Origin: Bacteroidales bacterium UBA1035
GTDB lineage: Bacteria > Bacteroidota > Bacteroidia > Bacteroidales > Dysgonomonadaceae
DNA length: 57,324 nucleotides
Assembly (NCBI GenBank): GCA_002316835.1
Contig: DCEG01000046.1
Span: forward strand, 1 to 57,324
Reading direction: 5' to 3'
Part shown: one piece after another, positions 40,641-49,095 of the stretch
How the letters are laid out: each line of letters starts with the position of its first letter
Numbering within the stretch: position 1 is the stretch's first letter
The notes under the pieces: generated by a model
What the model was told of the DNA's origin: nothing
Database searches by the model: none
The model's input: the letters and a program-made list of their open reading frames with translations, nothing else
Made by a program: the position numbers and the translations under genes

Positions 40641-43028
40641 ATGAAAAGATTAGTTGTGATTTTATTGGCAATCTGCCAAATCTTTATTTCTTACTCCACC
40701 AATATTGACCCCGAAAAAGACGAAACCCCCGATGATACACTTAAAGTGTATTATTTAGACGAAGTGATAGTAAGTTCTTCTGTAAAAGAAACCAATCAAT
40801 TGAAAAATTTGCCTACGGCAGTTTCAGTTATATCTCCAAAACAGTTAAGTAACAGCCAGATAGAATCGTTGCCAACGTTAAGTGGAGTTATCCCGAACTT
40901 TTTTATTCCGTCATACGGTTCCAAAGTTTCCACACCCATTTATATTCGTGGTATTGGTGCGAGATTAGGTTCTCAAACCGTAAGTTTGTATGTAGATAAT
41001 GTGCCGAGTTTCAACCCGTCGGCTTTCGATTTTGAATTTCAGGACATTCAACGCGTGGAGGTTTTGCGCGGAGCGCAGGGAACGCTTTACGGCCGGAATG
41101 CCATTGGCGGAATAGTGAATATTTATACACTTTCGCCGTTATCGTTTCAGGGAACATCATTGATGTTAAGTGGTGGAAACTACGGTCAATTTTCAGTGAA
41201 AGGGTCAAATTACAGCAAATTGTCCGATAACTTCGGTTTATCGATTGCTGCTTATTATCAGAAGGATAATGGTTATTTCATTAATAACTATACACGAAAA
41301 AACGTTGATGCATCCGATAATGCCGGGGGAAAAGTAAAACTCGAATGGGAGATCACCCCGTCTTTTAAAGCGTTGCTTTTCGGTAATTACGATTATGTGA
41401 ATGGAGGTGCTTTTCCGTATATGCATGAAGATTCAACGGCCGTGAACTTTAACGAGCCGTCGTCATACAAAAGAAGTCTGGTTACGAACGGGCTTTCTCT
41501 GCAATACTTGGGTAACGGCTTCAGCCTGAACTCCACTACCGGATATCAGTTTTTGAAAGACGATATGAAAATGGACCAGGATTACACGCCGTTATCGGTT
41601 TTCTCAATCCGTCAGCAACAAACGCAACGCTCACTTAGTCAGGAAATAACATTAAAATCAGAAACTCAAGGTAAATACCGTTGGGTATTGGGTGTTTTCG
41701 GATTTTACGATCATCGCACCATTGATACGCCGGTAGCCATTAAAAAGGATGGAATAGTAGGACTGCAATCGGTTTTCGATGCGCTGGCAATGAATCCTAA
41801 CACTCCTGTTGCCATGAATTATACGACTGAGCGAATTGATCTTCCCGGGATTTACAAAAAACCTTCAAGAGGTGCGGCGTTGTTTCATCAGTCCACGCTT
41901 AACGATTTATTTGGATTGAAAGGTCTTTCGGCAACTGCCGGTATCCGATTCGATTACGAACATGCCGAAATTGATTATTTTACCGAAAGCAAAGGTGCAG
42001 ACATAGAATTTCGTTTCAAACAAGCTCCGCCCACTGTTCCTGGAATGCCCGTTAACGGAGACACTATCATGGAGGGAGCTTTCAGCAAAGATTTTGGGCA
42101 GATTTTACCTAAATTCGCACTGAAATATCAACCCGTTGAAACAGCTTTTGCCTATATTTCGGCTTCAAAAGGATATAAAACGGGCGGATATAACGAGCAG
42201 GCTTTTTCTAAGCTGCTTCAAAACTCGTTAATGGAATCGCTGATGCGTAATGCTATGAAAATGATGCCGCCGCGTCCCGGAGGAGGTGGTGCACCCGCTT
42301 CACCGCCTACCAATATTCAAACACCCACACTTGAACAGCAACTTTCGTATGATCCTGAAATAAGCTGGACTTATGAATTGGGAGGTCGTTGTGAGATGTT
42401 CGGAAGGAGGCTTGCAGCCACATTTGCAATGTTTTACACGAAAGTGGATGATATTCAAATTATTCAGCTTATTGACCAGGGTACTTTCGGTCGTGTCGTT
42501 ACCAATGCCGGAAAATCGACCAGCAAAGGTGTGGAGTTGAGTTTGCGATACAATCCTACCGACAATTTTACTTTGTTCACCGAATACGGTTTTGCCGATG
42601 CCAAGTTTAAAAACTATCTATCCGAAAAAAAAGAAAATGGAAAAACAGTTCAGGTGGATTATTCAGGAAATTACATTCCGTTTGCTCCGCAACATACGTT
42701 AAGCATCGGTGCAAGCTATGTGTATAATTTCAAATACGGTTCGTTTATCGACAGACTGATTGCCAACATACAATACACCGGCGCAGGAAAAATTTACTGG
42801 ACAGAAGATAATTCTGTTTACCAGCCGTTTTACGGATTAACCAATGCCAGTATTACTGCTGAAAAAGGCTCTTTCGCATTAGAACTCTGGGGAAAGAATA
42901 TATTCGATAAAAAATACAACTCGTTCTTGTTCCATGCATCGGATATGACAGGAAAAGAAAACGCATACGTACAAAGAGGATATCCCGTTCGTTTAGGAGC
43001 AACCGTGCGCTATACGATAAACAAGTAA
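40641..43028 (+). CDS. TonB-dependent outer membrane receptor
   Basis: Outer-membrane transporter of about 795 aa from the preferred start ATG 40641 (MKRLVVILL, signal peptide to about ISYS). A TonB box-like LDEVIVSSS precedes the plug domain (PTAVSVISPKQLSN, IRGIGARLGSQTVSLYVDN, LRGAQGTLYGRNAIGG). The beta barrel includes YISASKGYKTGGYNEQAF, a segment frequent in iron-chelate receptors. It ends VRLGATVRYTINK. A Pro/Gly-rich insert, MMPPRPGGGGAPASPP, lies in a probable extracellular loop. The substrate is unknown. The stop is 1 base from the convergent antiporter stop, with no terminator between. Confidence 0.93.
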   Translation: MKRLVVILLAICQIFISYSTNIDPEKDETPDDTLKVYYLDEVIVSSSVKETNQLKNLPTAVSVISPKQLSNSQIESLPTLSGVIPNFFIPSYGSKVSTPIYIRGIGARLGSQTVSLYVDNVPSFNPSAFDFEFQDIQRVEVLRGAQGTLYGRNAIGGIVNIYTLSPLSFQGTSLMLSGGNYGQFSVKGSNYSKLSDNFGLSIAAYYQKDNGYFINNYTRKNVDASDNAGGKVKLEWEITPSFKALLFGNYDYVNGGAFPYMHEDSTAVNFNEPSSYKRSLVTNGLSLQYLGNGFSLNSTTGYQFLKDDMKMDQDYTPLSVFSIRQQQTQRSLSQEITLKSETQGKYRWVLGVFGFYDHRTIDTPVAIKKDGIVGLQSVFDALAMNPNTPVAMNYTTERIDLPGIYKKPSRGAALFHQSTLNDLFGLKGLSATAGIRFDYEHAEIDYFTESKGADIEFRFKQAPPTVPGMPVNGDTIMEGAFSKDFGQILPKFALKYQPVETAFAYISASKGYKTGGYNEQAFSKLLQNSLMESLMRNAMKMMPPRPGGGGAPASPPTNIQTPTLEQQLSYDPEISWTYELGGRCEMFGRRLAATFAMFYTKVDDIQIIQLIDQGTFGRVVTNAGKSTSKGVELSLRYNPTDNFTLFTEYGFADAKFKNYLSEKKENGKTVQVDYSGNYIPFAPQHTLSIGASYVYNFKYGSFIDRLIANIQYTGAGKIYWTEDNSVYQPFYGLTNASITAEKGSFALELWGKNIFDKKYNSFLFHASDMTGKENAYVQRGYPVRLGATVRYTINK

Positions 43029-43029
43029 T

Positions 43030-44445
43030 TCAGATAACTATTTTTCCGTTAAGGATTAAGACGATGAGAACGATTGCCGTGGCAATCAGCGTCAGCATAA
43101 AAGCCCATTCCCAGTGTTTGGGCTTTTGTTTTTGTTCGTGCCTCCCTTTCAGGAAAACAATGGCGCCGATGGCATAGAAAATTATCGATAGAAAAAGATA
43201 TTTGATGCCTACTGCATAAATAACGTACGTGGCGTAAAGTGTTCCCACAACTGCAATCAACTTGTTGATAGTTTTCTCCCTATTGTCCCTCCAGGAGATT
43301 TTCACGGCGTAAAGCGACGAAAGCAGATAAGGAATAAGCACCATAGTTGTGCCGATGGTTATTGCGAGAAGATAAGTTTCATTGAATGCTGACGATAGAA
43401 TGGAAAACAAAAAAATCTGTGTGAAAATTTGCGTGAGCAAAAGCGCATTGACAGGCGTTTCTTTCTTGTTGATTTTAGCTAATGCTTTCGGCATTACACC
43501 TTCCTTTGCCGATGCATACATGGTTTCCACCGATAAAATAATCCACGATAAACTTGCACCCAAGACAGAAATCATAATTCCAACTTTCACGATAAATGAA
43601 CCGGTGCTGCCGGTCATCGTTTTTCCCAAAACGAGCGAAAGTGGCGTTCCCGATGCGGCAAGATCTTGTGCAGGAATGCTCGCCATAGAGATAAAAGTAA
43701 TAAGCATATAAATCGTCAAAACAGAAAGAACGGAAATGATAATCGCTTTTCGCACGATCTGCTGGCTTTTTGCCCTTCCCGATAGCACTGCCGCTGCTTC
43801 AATACCCACAAAACACCACAACACAATTGCCATGGCATCTTTCACCTGTAACAATGGAGTGGTAGTTTTTCCGGTGGAAGCTAGTCTGGTTTGCCAATCC
43901 GGGACATTAAAAATTTCGTTATCCACCAACGAAAATCCCAACAAAATCACCAAAGCGATAGGCACAAGTTTAGCAACGGTAACAATAAAATTCAGAATAG
44001 CACCTTCGCGAACACCCGACAGCAAAATAAAATAATAAAGCCAAAGGATTGCTGAACCCAAAATGAAGCAAGTTAAAGGAGAAAGCGCATGTTCGCCCAA
44101 TAAATCGTTCAGTGTTTTGAAAAACAGCACCAGATAACTGATATTGCCCAACCAACCCAGCGACCAGTATCCCCAAGCGGAATTAAATCCCATGTAATCG
44201 CCGAAACCATCGCGCGCGTAAGCATAAATACCGCTTTTAAGCTCCGGTTTTTTGGCCGACAGGTAAATAAAAACCAAGGCAAGCATCAACGCTCCCGCAC
44301 CGCCGATAATCCACGTGATTAATGTGCCCATAGGATTGGCCACATTGATAAGGTCTTTAGGTGAATTAAAAATACCTGATCCTATCATCGATCCCAGCGA
44401 TACGAAGACCAAAAGCCAAAGCCCGAGCTGTTTTTGCTGTTTCAT
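43030..44445 (-). CDS. APA-family basic amino acid/polyamine antiporter
   Basis: Inner-membrane transporter with about twelve helices. The start GLWLLVFVSLGSMIGSGIFNSP carries the GSGIF motif of helix 1 that binds substrate backbone in AdiC. WCFVGIEAAAVLSGRAK is the conserved helix-6 region. At 471 aa it matches arginine/agmatine, arginine/ornithine or lysine/cadaverine exchangers; which one cannot be told. The promoter element lies at 44470-44477 and no decarboxylase or deiminase gene is nearby. It is convergent with the TonB-dependent receptor, sharing only a 1-base gap. Confidence 0.93.
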   Translation of the reverse strand: MKQQKQLGLWLLVFVSLGSMIGSGIFNSPKDLINVANPMGTLITWIIGGAGALMLALVFIYLSAKKPELKSGIYAYARDGFGDYMGFNSAWGYWSLGWLGNISYLVLFFKTLNDLLGEHALSPLTCFILGSAILWLYYFILLSGVREGAILNFIVTVAKLVPIALVILLGFSLVDNEIFNVPDWQTRLASTGKTTTPLLQVKDAMAIVLWCFVGIEAAAVLSGRAKSQQIVRKAIIISVLSVLTIYMLITFISMASIPAQDLAASGTPLSLVLGKTMTGSTGSFIVKVGIMISVLGASLSWIILSVETMYASAKEGVMPKALAKINKKETPVNALLLTQIFTQIFLFSILSSAFNETYLLAITIGTTMVLIPYLLSSLYAVKISWRDNREKTINKLIAVVGTLYATYVIYAVGIKYLFLSIIFYAIGAIVFLKGRHEQKQKPKHWEWAFMLTLIATAIVLIVLILNGKIVI

Positions 44446-44469
44446 CCTTTAAATTATGGGTTAAAAACA

Positions 44470-44477
44470 CAAAAGTA
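44470..44477 (-). promoter_or_regulatory. Candidate -7 element (TACTTTTG) of the antiporter gene
   Basis: The minus strand reads TACTTTTG, 25 bases before the ATG at 44445, a full TAnnTTTG match. Confidence 0.55.
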
Positions 44478-44555
44478 GGAAAAATAGATTGTTGTTTGAC
44501 CACATCGCATATTTTTCTTAATTTCGCACTTCAAATTTAAAAATACGAAAGATTT

Positions 44556-45008
44556 ATGTACAATTGGTTCGAATGCAAAGTGCGTTACGATAAAACGCTG
44601 GAAACTGGTATGATTAAGACGGTAACTGAACCATATTTAGTGGATGCCATGTCGTTTACCGAGGCTGAAGCTAAAATTATTGAAGAAATGCAGCCGTTTA
44701 TGTCGGGTGATTTCACCGTTTCCGATATCAAAAGAGTAAAATTTTCAGACACATTCTTCAACGAAACGGGGGACAGATATTATAAAGCAAAACTATATTT
44801 CATCACATTAGATGAAAAGAGCGGGGCAGAAAAGAAGACAGCTGTGAATATGCTAGTACAGGCAAAAGAGCTGAAAGAGGCCGTGGATATTGTAGAAGCA
44901 GAAATGAAAAAAACGATGATCGATTATTTATTTGCATCGGTAAACGAAACAGCTATTATGGATGTCTTCAGGCATTCTACAGAGAATAAACCCAAAACAG
45001 AAGAATGA
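44556..45008 (+). CDS. DUF4494 protein
   Basis: Soluble 150-aa protein of DUF4494, a family I know mainly from Bacteroidetes (also in phages). The opening MYNWFECKVRYDKTLETG and the middle EPYLVDAMSFTEAEAKIIEEM are diagnostic. No catalytic motif is visible and the function is unknown. Its stop overlaps the yggS start by 4 bases (ATGA), so the two are translationally coupled. Confidence 0.93.
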   Translation: MYNWFECKVRYDKTLETGMIKTVTEPYLVDAMSFTEAEAKIIEEMQPFMSGDFTVSDIKRVKFSDTFFNETGDRYYKAKLYFITLDEKSGAEKKTAVNMLVQAKELKEAVDIVEAEMKKTMIDYLFASVNETAIMDVFRHSTENKPKTEE

Positions 45009-45667
45009 GTGTAAGAGATAATATTGATAAGTTGCGTGAAACGGTTCCGGCAGATGTAAAAATTGTTGCAGTTTCTAAATTCCACTCCAACGATGAGATT
45101 CTGGAAGCTTATAACGATGGGCAACGGTTGTTCGGCGAAAGTCGTGTGCAGGAACTGGCTGCAAAACAACCCGCGCTTCCTGATGATGTTAAATGGCACT
45201 TTGTAGGTAGTTTACAGCGAAACAAGGTGAAGTTTATCGCACCTTTTATCAATCTTATTCACAGTTTAGACAGTGAACGGCTGATGCTCGAAATAGATAA
45301 ACAAGCAGCCGCCAACAATCGTAAGATATCTTGCCTGCTCCAACTTCACATTGCCGACGAGGAGACTAAGTCGGGATTTTCACCCGACGAGTGTCGTCAA
45401 TTCCTTGCCGGAGGAAAATGGCGTGAATGTGAAAATATTCAATTTTCCGGTGTGATGGGAATGGCGACTTATACTGATGATCAGGATCAGGTAAGAAGTG
45501 AGTTTAGGTTGATTAAATCGTTATTCGACGAGTTTAAATCGCATTATTTCTCTAACGACGATAATTTCAAAGAAATATCGATGGGAATGTCCGGTGATTA
45601 TCCTATCGCCATAGAGGAGGGTGCTACAATTATCAGGGTGGGAACACTTATTTTTGGAGAACGTTAG
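45005..45667 (+). CDS. PLP-binding homeostasis protein (YggS/PROSC family)
   Basis: Small PLP carrier that affects vitamin B6 and amino acid balance. The PLP lysine is Lys25 in VAVSKFHSNDE. Further family motifs: FGESRVQEL, WHFVGSLQRNKVKFI, IHSLDSERL, and SMGMSGDYPIAIEEGATIIRVG, the phosphate-binding end. At 220 aa it is normal. It overlaps DUF4494 by 4 bases. No terminator was seen in the following 184-base gap. Confidence 0.95.
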   Translation: MSVRDNIDKLRETVPADVKIVAVSKFHSNDEILEAYNDGQRLFGESRVQELAAKQPALPDDVKWHFVGSLQRNKVKFIAPFINLIHSLDSERLMLEIDKQAAANNRKISCLLQLHIADEETKSGFSPDECRQFLAGGKWRECENIQFSGVMGMATYTDDQDQVRSEFRLIKSLFDEFKSHYFSNDDNFKEISMGMSGDYPIAIEEGATIIRVGTLIFGER

Positions 45668-45772
45668 GTCCCGCTATATCTCCTTTAAGAGGGAGTCTTT
45701 TAGAACAACGATTTATTAATTACAGCTTGCAACGGCTCCTTCAGGAAATCTAGGAGACTTTCCTATAAATAT

Positions 45773-45784
45773 ATTCAATTGAAT
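45773..45784. repeat. 12-bp perfect palindrome upstream of DHOD-like gene
   Basis: ATTCAATTGAAT lies 26 bases before the candidate -7 element (45810-45817), in a typical operator position. It may be chance in AT-rich DNA. Confidence 0.3.
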
Positions 45785-45809
45785 TATACGTTTTATCAAT
45801 TAAAATGGT

Positions 45810-45817
45810 TATTTTTG
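45810..45817 (+). promoter_or_regulatory. Candidate -7 element (TATTTTTG) of the DHOD-like/oxyR operon
   Basis: TATTTTTG followed by CC matches TAnnTTTG and lies 35 bases before ATG 45852. Confidence 0.5.
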
Positions 45818-45851
45818 CCGTAAGAGTAAAACCGAAAAACATCCATTCAAA

Positions 45852-46829
45852 ATGACAAACTTACAAACAACTTTTGCCGGATTAAAGCTGAGAAATCCAT
45901 TTATTGCCGCCAGTAGCGGCTTAACAAATTCATTATCTAAAATAAAAGAACTCGATAAGGCAGGTATCGGAGCGATAGTTCTTAAATCGTTGTTCGAAGA
46001 ACAAATTGAGAACCATAGTGAAAAACTTACTCAGATATCAGATTATCCGGAAGCAGCAGATTACATCAATGCTTATATCGAGATGAATCATGTAGAGAAG
46101 TATCTCGATTTGATCCGTTCTGCAAAGGCACAGTGTCATGTTCCAATAATTGCTAGCGTAAACGCTTATAAATTGACCCGATGGACAGACTTTGCGAAAA
46201 GTATAGAAGATGCGGGAGCCGACGCAATTGAACTAAACGTATTTTTACTTAATGCCGGTGAATTTCCGGATAACTATATGGAAGAATCGTATCTGAATAT
46301 CGTTAGACAGCTGAAAAAAACAGTGAAAATACCAGTTGTTGTAAAGATGGCCAAGAATATTGGTAACTTACCCGGATTAATTGGTAAAATGAAATCCCTG
46401 GGAGCAGATGGTTTTGTGCTTTTTAATCGGTTTTATCAGCTCGATATCGATATTAATAAAATGGAGATTACTGCAGGAACAGTTTTTAGCAATCCCTCAG
46501 ATTTTCACGAAACATTGCGTTGGACTGCTATTGTTGCAGGACGCGTTAAAGATGTGGATGTTGCTACTTCAACCGGAGTGCATTCGTGGGAGGATGCCAT
46601 TAAAGGAATTCTGGCAGGTGCATCCGGGGTTCAACTTTGCAGTGTTCTTTACGAACAGGGTGTGGATGCCGTTGGCAATATGATTACGTGTGTGGAAGAG
46701 TGGATGGAGCAGAATAATTACGAAAATATATCAGATTTTAAAGGAAAACTCAGTTACTCCAATATCGCGAGCCCGTCGTTATACGAACGTGTTCAGTTTA
46801 TGAAATATTTCTCAAGTTATCAGCAATGA
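45852..46829 (+). CDS. Dihydroorotate dehydrogenase-like flavoprotein
   Basis: FMN-type (beta/alpha)8 barrel protein of the class annotated as dihydroorotate dehydrogenase-like. The opening TTFAGLKLRNPFIAASSG, the core IELNVFLLNAG and the phosphate-binding end STGVHSWEDAIKGILAGAS agree with DHOD folds. The normal PyrD active-site Cys/Ser segment is not clear, so true DHOD activity is doubtful. At 325 aa it is the usual length of this Bacteroidetes group. Its stop overlaps the oxyR start by four bases (ATGA), which suggests a role in redox stress or simple coupling. Confidence 0.88.
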   Translation: MTNLQTTFAGLKLRNPFIAASSGLTNSLSKIKELDKAGIGAIVLKSLFEEQIENHSEKLTQISDYPEAADYINAYIEMNHVEKYLDLIRSAKAQCHVPIIASVNAYKLTRWTDFAKSIEDAGADAIELNVFLLNAGEFPDNYMEESYLNIVRQLKKTVKIPVVVKMAKNIGNLPGLIGKMKSLGADGFVLFNRFYQLDIDINKMEITAGTVFSNPSDFHETLRWTAIVAGRVKDVDVATSTGVHSWEDAIKGILAGASGVQLCSVLYEQGVDAVGNMITCVEEWMEQNNYENISDFKGKLSYSNIASPSLYERVQFMKYFSSYQQ

Positions 46830-47767
46830 ACATACAACAACTCGAATACATAATTGCGGTAGATAATCATCGCCATTTTTCGAAAGCTGCTGAAGCATCA
46901 TTTGTCACGCAACCCACGTTGAGTATGATGATCCAGAAACTGGAAGATGAACTTGGTGTTAAGATTTTCGACAGAACACAACTTCCCATTCAACCGACAG
47001 AGATTGGACGAAGAATTATCGATCAGGCTCGTGTTTCTGTAGCTCAAATAAATCAGATAAAAGACATTATTCAGGAGGAAAAAGGTATTGTAAAAGGAAT
47101 ATTCCGTTTAGGCATTATTCCTACTGTTTCGCCCTATCTGCTGCCAAAACTGATGGACGCTCATACACAAGGAAATACTGATATCCGTATCGTGGTCAGG
47201 GAATTAACAACAGAAAATATTCTTCGTGGCTTGGCAAATGATTCACTTGATGGTGGAGTTTTGGCAACTCCGTTAAATGATGACCTTATCACAGAAAGGC
47301 CACTCTATTACGAAAGGTTTTTTGCTTATGTTTCTCCCAAAGAACGATCGCTTTATGTGAAAAATGAGCTGGATGAGAGTGATCTAAACAACGGAAAACT
47401 CTGGATGCTTGACGAAGTTCATTGTTTCAGAACGCAGATCCTGCACCTTTGTAATATGAAGAGAAGACGTAATTCTCAGTCTATTTTCACGTTCGAAGCT
47501 GGTAGTATAGATACGCTCATAAAAATAGTAGATGATAACGATGGATTAACCGTAATTCCCGAAATGGCGATTTACAACCTTAACGAACAACAGAAGAAGA
47601 ATGTTCGTCCATTTAAAAATTCTACTCCTGTGCGCGAAATTAGCTTAATTACCAGGAAGGAGTTTATTCGTGAGCGTTTGATTAGTATCATAATGGAAGA
47701 AATAAAGAACGCTGTGCCTGCCTCTCTTAAAGATCAGATGCTAAAAAAATATATAGTTCCATTATAA
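46826..47767 (+). CDS. oxyR: Hydrogen peroxide sensor OxyR (LysR type)
   Basis: LysR-family activator of peroxide defence genes. The N-terminal winged helix-turn-helix contains SKAAEASFVTQPTLSMMIQKLEDELG. The sensing loop has HCFRTQILHLC with Cys200 and Cys209, nine residues apart exactly as Cys199 and Cys208 in Escherichia coli OxyR, so disulfide sensing is probably kept. The 313 aa length is normal. It is translationally coupled to the DHOD-like gene; no catalase or ahpC lies in the window, so its targets lie elsewhere. Confidence 0.94.
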   Translation: MNIQQLEYIIAVDNHRHFSKAAEASFVTQPTLSMMIQKLEDELGVKIFDRTQLPIQPTEIGRRIIDQARVSVAQINQIKDIIQEEKGIVKGIFRLGIIPTVSPYLLPKLMDAHTQGNTDIRIVVRELTTENILRGLANDSLDGGVLATPLNDDLITERPLYYERFFAYVSPKERSLYVKNELDESDLNNGKLWMLDEVHCFRTQILHLCNMKRRRNSQSIFTFEAGSIDTLIKIVDDNDGLTVIPEMAIYNLNEQQKKNVRPFKNSTPVREISLITRKEFIRERLISIIMEEIKNAVPASLKDQMLKKYIVPL

Positions 47768-47816
47768 GAGTACTTATTATAACGTTTTTAATTTCTTTCT
47801 GACAGTTCTAAAATAA

Positions 47817-48353
47817 ATGCATCCACTCGACATCATTCACAAATATTATAAACCCGGAACCAGGCTTTATGATATTTACATCTCTCATGTGACAGATGTA
47901 ACTAACAAATCGCTGCTTGTAGCTCAAAAGCATCCCGAGTTGGCAATAGATGTGAAATTTCTTGAGGAAGCGGCTATGCTGCACGATATCGGTATTTTCA
48001 AAACCAGGGCCCCAAATATAGCCTGCGAAGGTAACTTTCCTTATATATGCCACGGTTTCTTAGGCAGAGAATTGCTTACTCAGGAGGGACTACCCAAACA
48101 TGGAATGGTATGTGAACGTCATACCGGAACGGGATTAAGTTTAGAAACCATATTACTGAAAAAACTGCCTATCCCGCATCGTGATATGCGTCCAAAAAGT
48201 CTCGAAGAGAAAATCATTTGCTTTGCCGATAAATTCTATTCCAAGTCACAGTTGGGGAGAGAAAAGCCGATAAGAAAGATCAGAGAGAGTTTAATAAAAC
48301 ACGATACGCATCAGGTGGAAATATTTGATGAATGGTGCGAATTATTCTTGTAA
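47817..48353 (+). CDS. HD-domain phosphohydrolase-like protein
   Basis: A 178-aa cytoplasmic protein with an HD-type metal site: His near HVTDVTNKSL, the HD pair in AAMLHDIGIFKT, and a later His in CERHTGTG, then Asp in ICFADKFYSK. HD-domain proteins hydrolyse nucleotides or other phosphoesters; the substrate is not known here. It lies 49 bases after oxyR on the same strand and 159 before grpE, so it may be cotranscribed with oxyR. No start ambiguity was seen. Confidence 0.9.
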   Translation: MHPLDIIHKYYKPGTRLYDIYISHVTDVTNKSLLVAQKHPELAIDVKFLEEAAMLHDIGIFKTRAPNIACEGNFPYICHGFLGRELLTQEGLPKHGMVCERHTGTGLSLETILLKKLPIPHRDMRPKSLEEKIICFADKFYSKSQLGREKPIRKIRESLIKHDTHQVEIFDEWCELFL

Positions 48354-48439
48354 TTTCCCTTTTTTCGAGCGCTTTGAACGATCTGACGGATGATGGGAAA
48401 AGCACGCATTTTAATTTTATATTCCCAATTTCTATTTTT

Positions 48440-48455
48440 TGGCAAACTATTTGCA
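48440..48455 (+). promoter_or_regulatory. Candidate heat-shock element upstream of grpE-dnaJ
   Basis: TGGCAAACTATTTGCA is 15/16 identical to the element upstream of htpG (13704-13719, minus strand). It lies 57 bases before the grpE ATG. Confidence 0.5.
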
Positions 48456-48483
48456 GTAACAAATCTGAATATTTAAGATTATT

Positions 48484-48499
48484 ATTGCCATAAGGCAAT
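48484..48499 (+). promoter_or_regulatory. Small hairpin just before grpE
   Basis: ATTGCC-ATAA-GGCAAT is a perfect 6-bp hairpin with a 4-base loop, followed by TGCTTGTTTTTT. It sits 13 bases before the grpE ATG and may affect translation or act as a weak attenuator. Confidence 0.4.
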
Positions 48500-48512
48500 T
48501 GCTTGTTTTTTA

Positions 48513-49094
48513 ATGATTATGAAGAAAAATAACGATTATATCGATCCGGAGGAATTATACGATGACGATATGAATTTGGACCCCACCCAAGAAGATATTG
48601 ATGAGTTGAAATCCAAAATTGAAGACAATTTGTCAGAAGAGGTTGATCCTTTACAGGAGTTGCAGACGAAATACGACGAGTTGAATAACAGTTACTTGCG
48701 TCTTCATGCAGAGTTTGATAACTTTCGCAAGCGGACAATGAAGGAAAAAGCCGATATTATAAAAAGCGGCGGAGAACGTGTATTGGCAGATATGCTGCCT
48801 TTTGCCGATGATTTTGAACGTGCCTTGCAGGCGCTTCACGAAGCGGAAGACAAAACTGCCATGGTGGAAGGAATGGATTTGATCCATTCGAAATTCGTAA
48901 ATTTCCTGAATCAACACGGTGTGAAAGAGATTGAAACCGTTGGGCAGCTCTTCGATGCCGACAGATTTGAGGCTGTTACAACTGTTCCCGTACAGGATAA
49001 ATCACAGAAAGGAATGGTAATCGATTGTGTGCAAAAAGGTTATCATCTGAATGACAAAATTATACGTTATCCTAAGGTTATTGTAGGAGAATAA
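48513..49094 (+). CDS. grpE: Nucleotide exchange factor GrpE
   Basis: Releases ADP from DnaK in the Hsp70 cycle. An acidic N-terminus (about 1-50, DYIDPEELYDDDMNLDP) precedes the long helix with LQELQTKYDELNNSYLRLHAEFDNFRKRT. The compact beta domain contains GMDLIHSKFVNFLNQHGVKEI and ends in the GrpE signature VQKGYHLNDKIIRYPKVIVGE. Two near-overlapping starts exist (48513 and 48519). The gene is 1 base upstream of dnaJ. The DnaK gene is not in the window. Confidence 0.96.
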   Translation: MIMKKNNDYIDPEELYDDDMNLDPTQEDIDELKSKIEDNLSEEVDPLQELQTKYDELNNSYLRLHAEFDNFRKRTMKEKADIIKSGGERVLADMLPFADDFERALQALHEAEDKTAMVEGMDLIHSKFVNFLNQHGVKEIETVGQLFDADRFEAVTTVPVQDKSQKGMVIDCVQKGYHLNDKIIRYPKVIVGE

Positions 49095-49095
49095 A

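Noticed and set aside
48354..48512. CIRCE/HrcA operator before grpE
   Set aside because: No TTAGCACTC-N9-GAGTGCTAA was found; the TGGCA element was reported instead.
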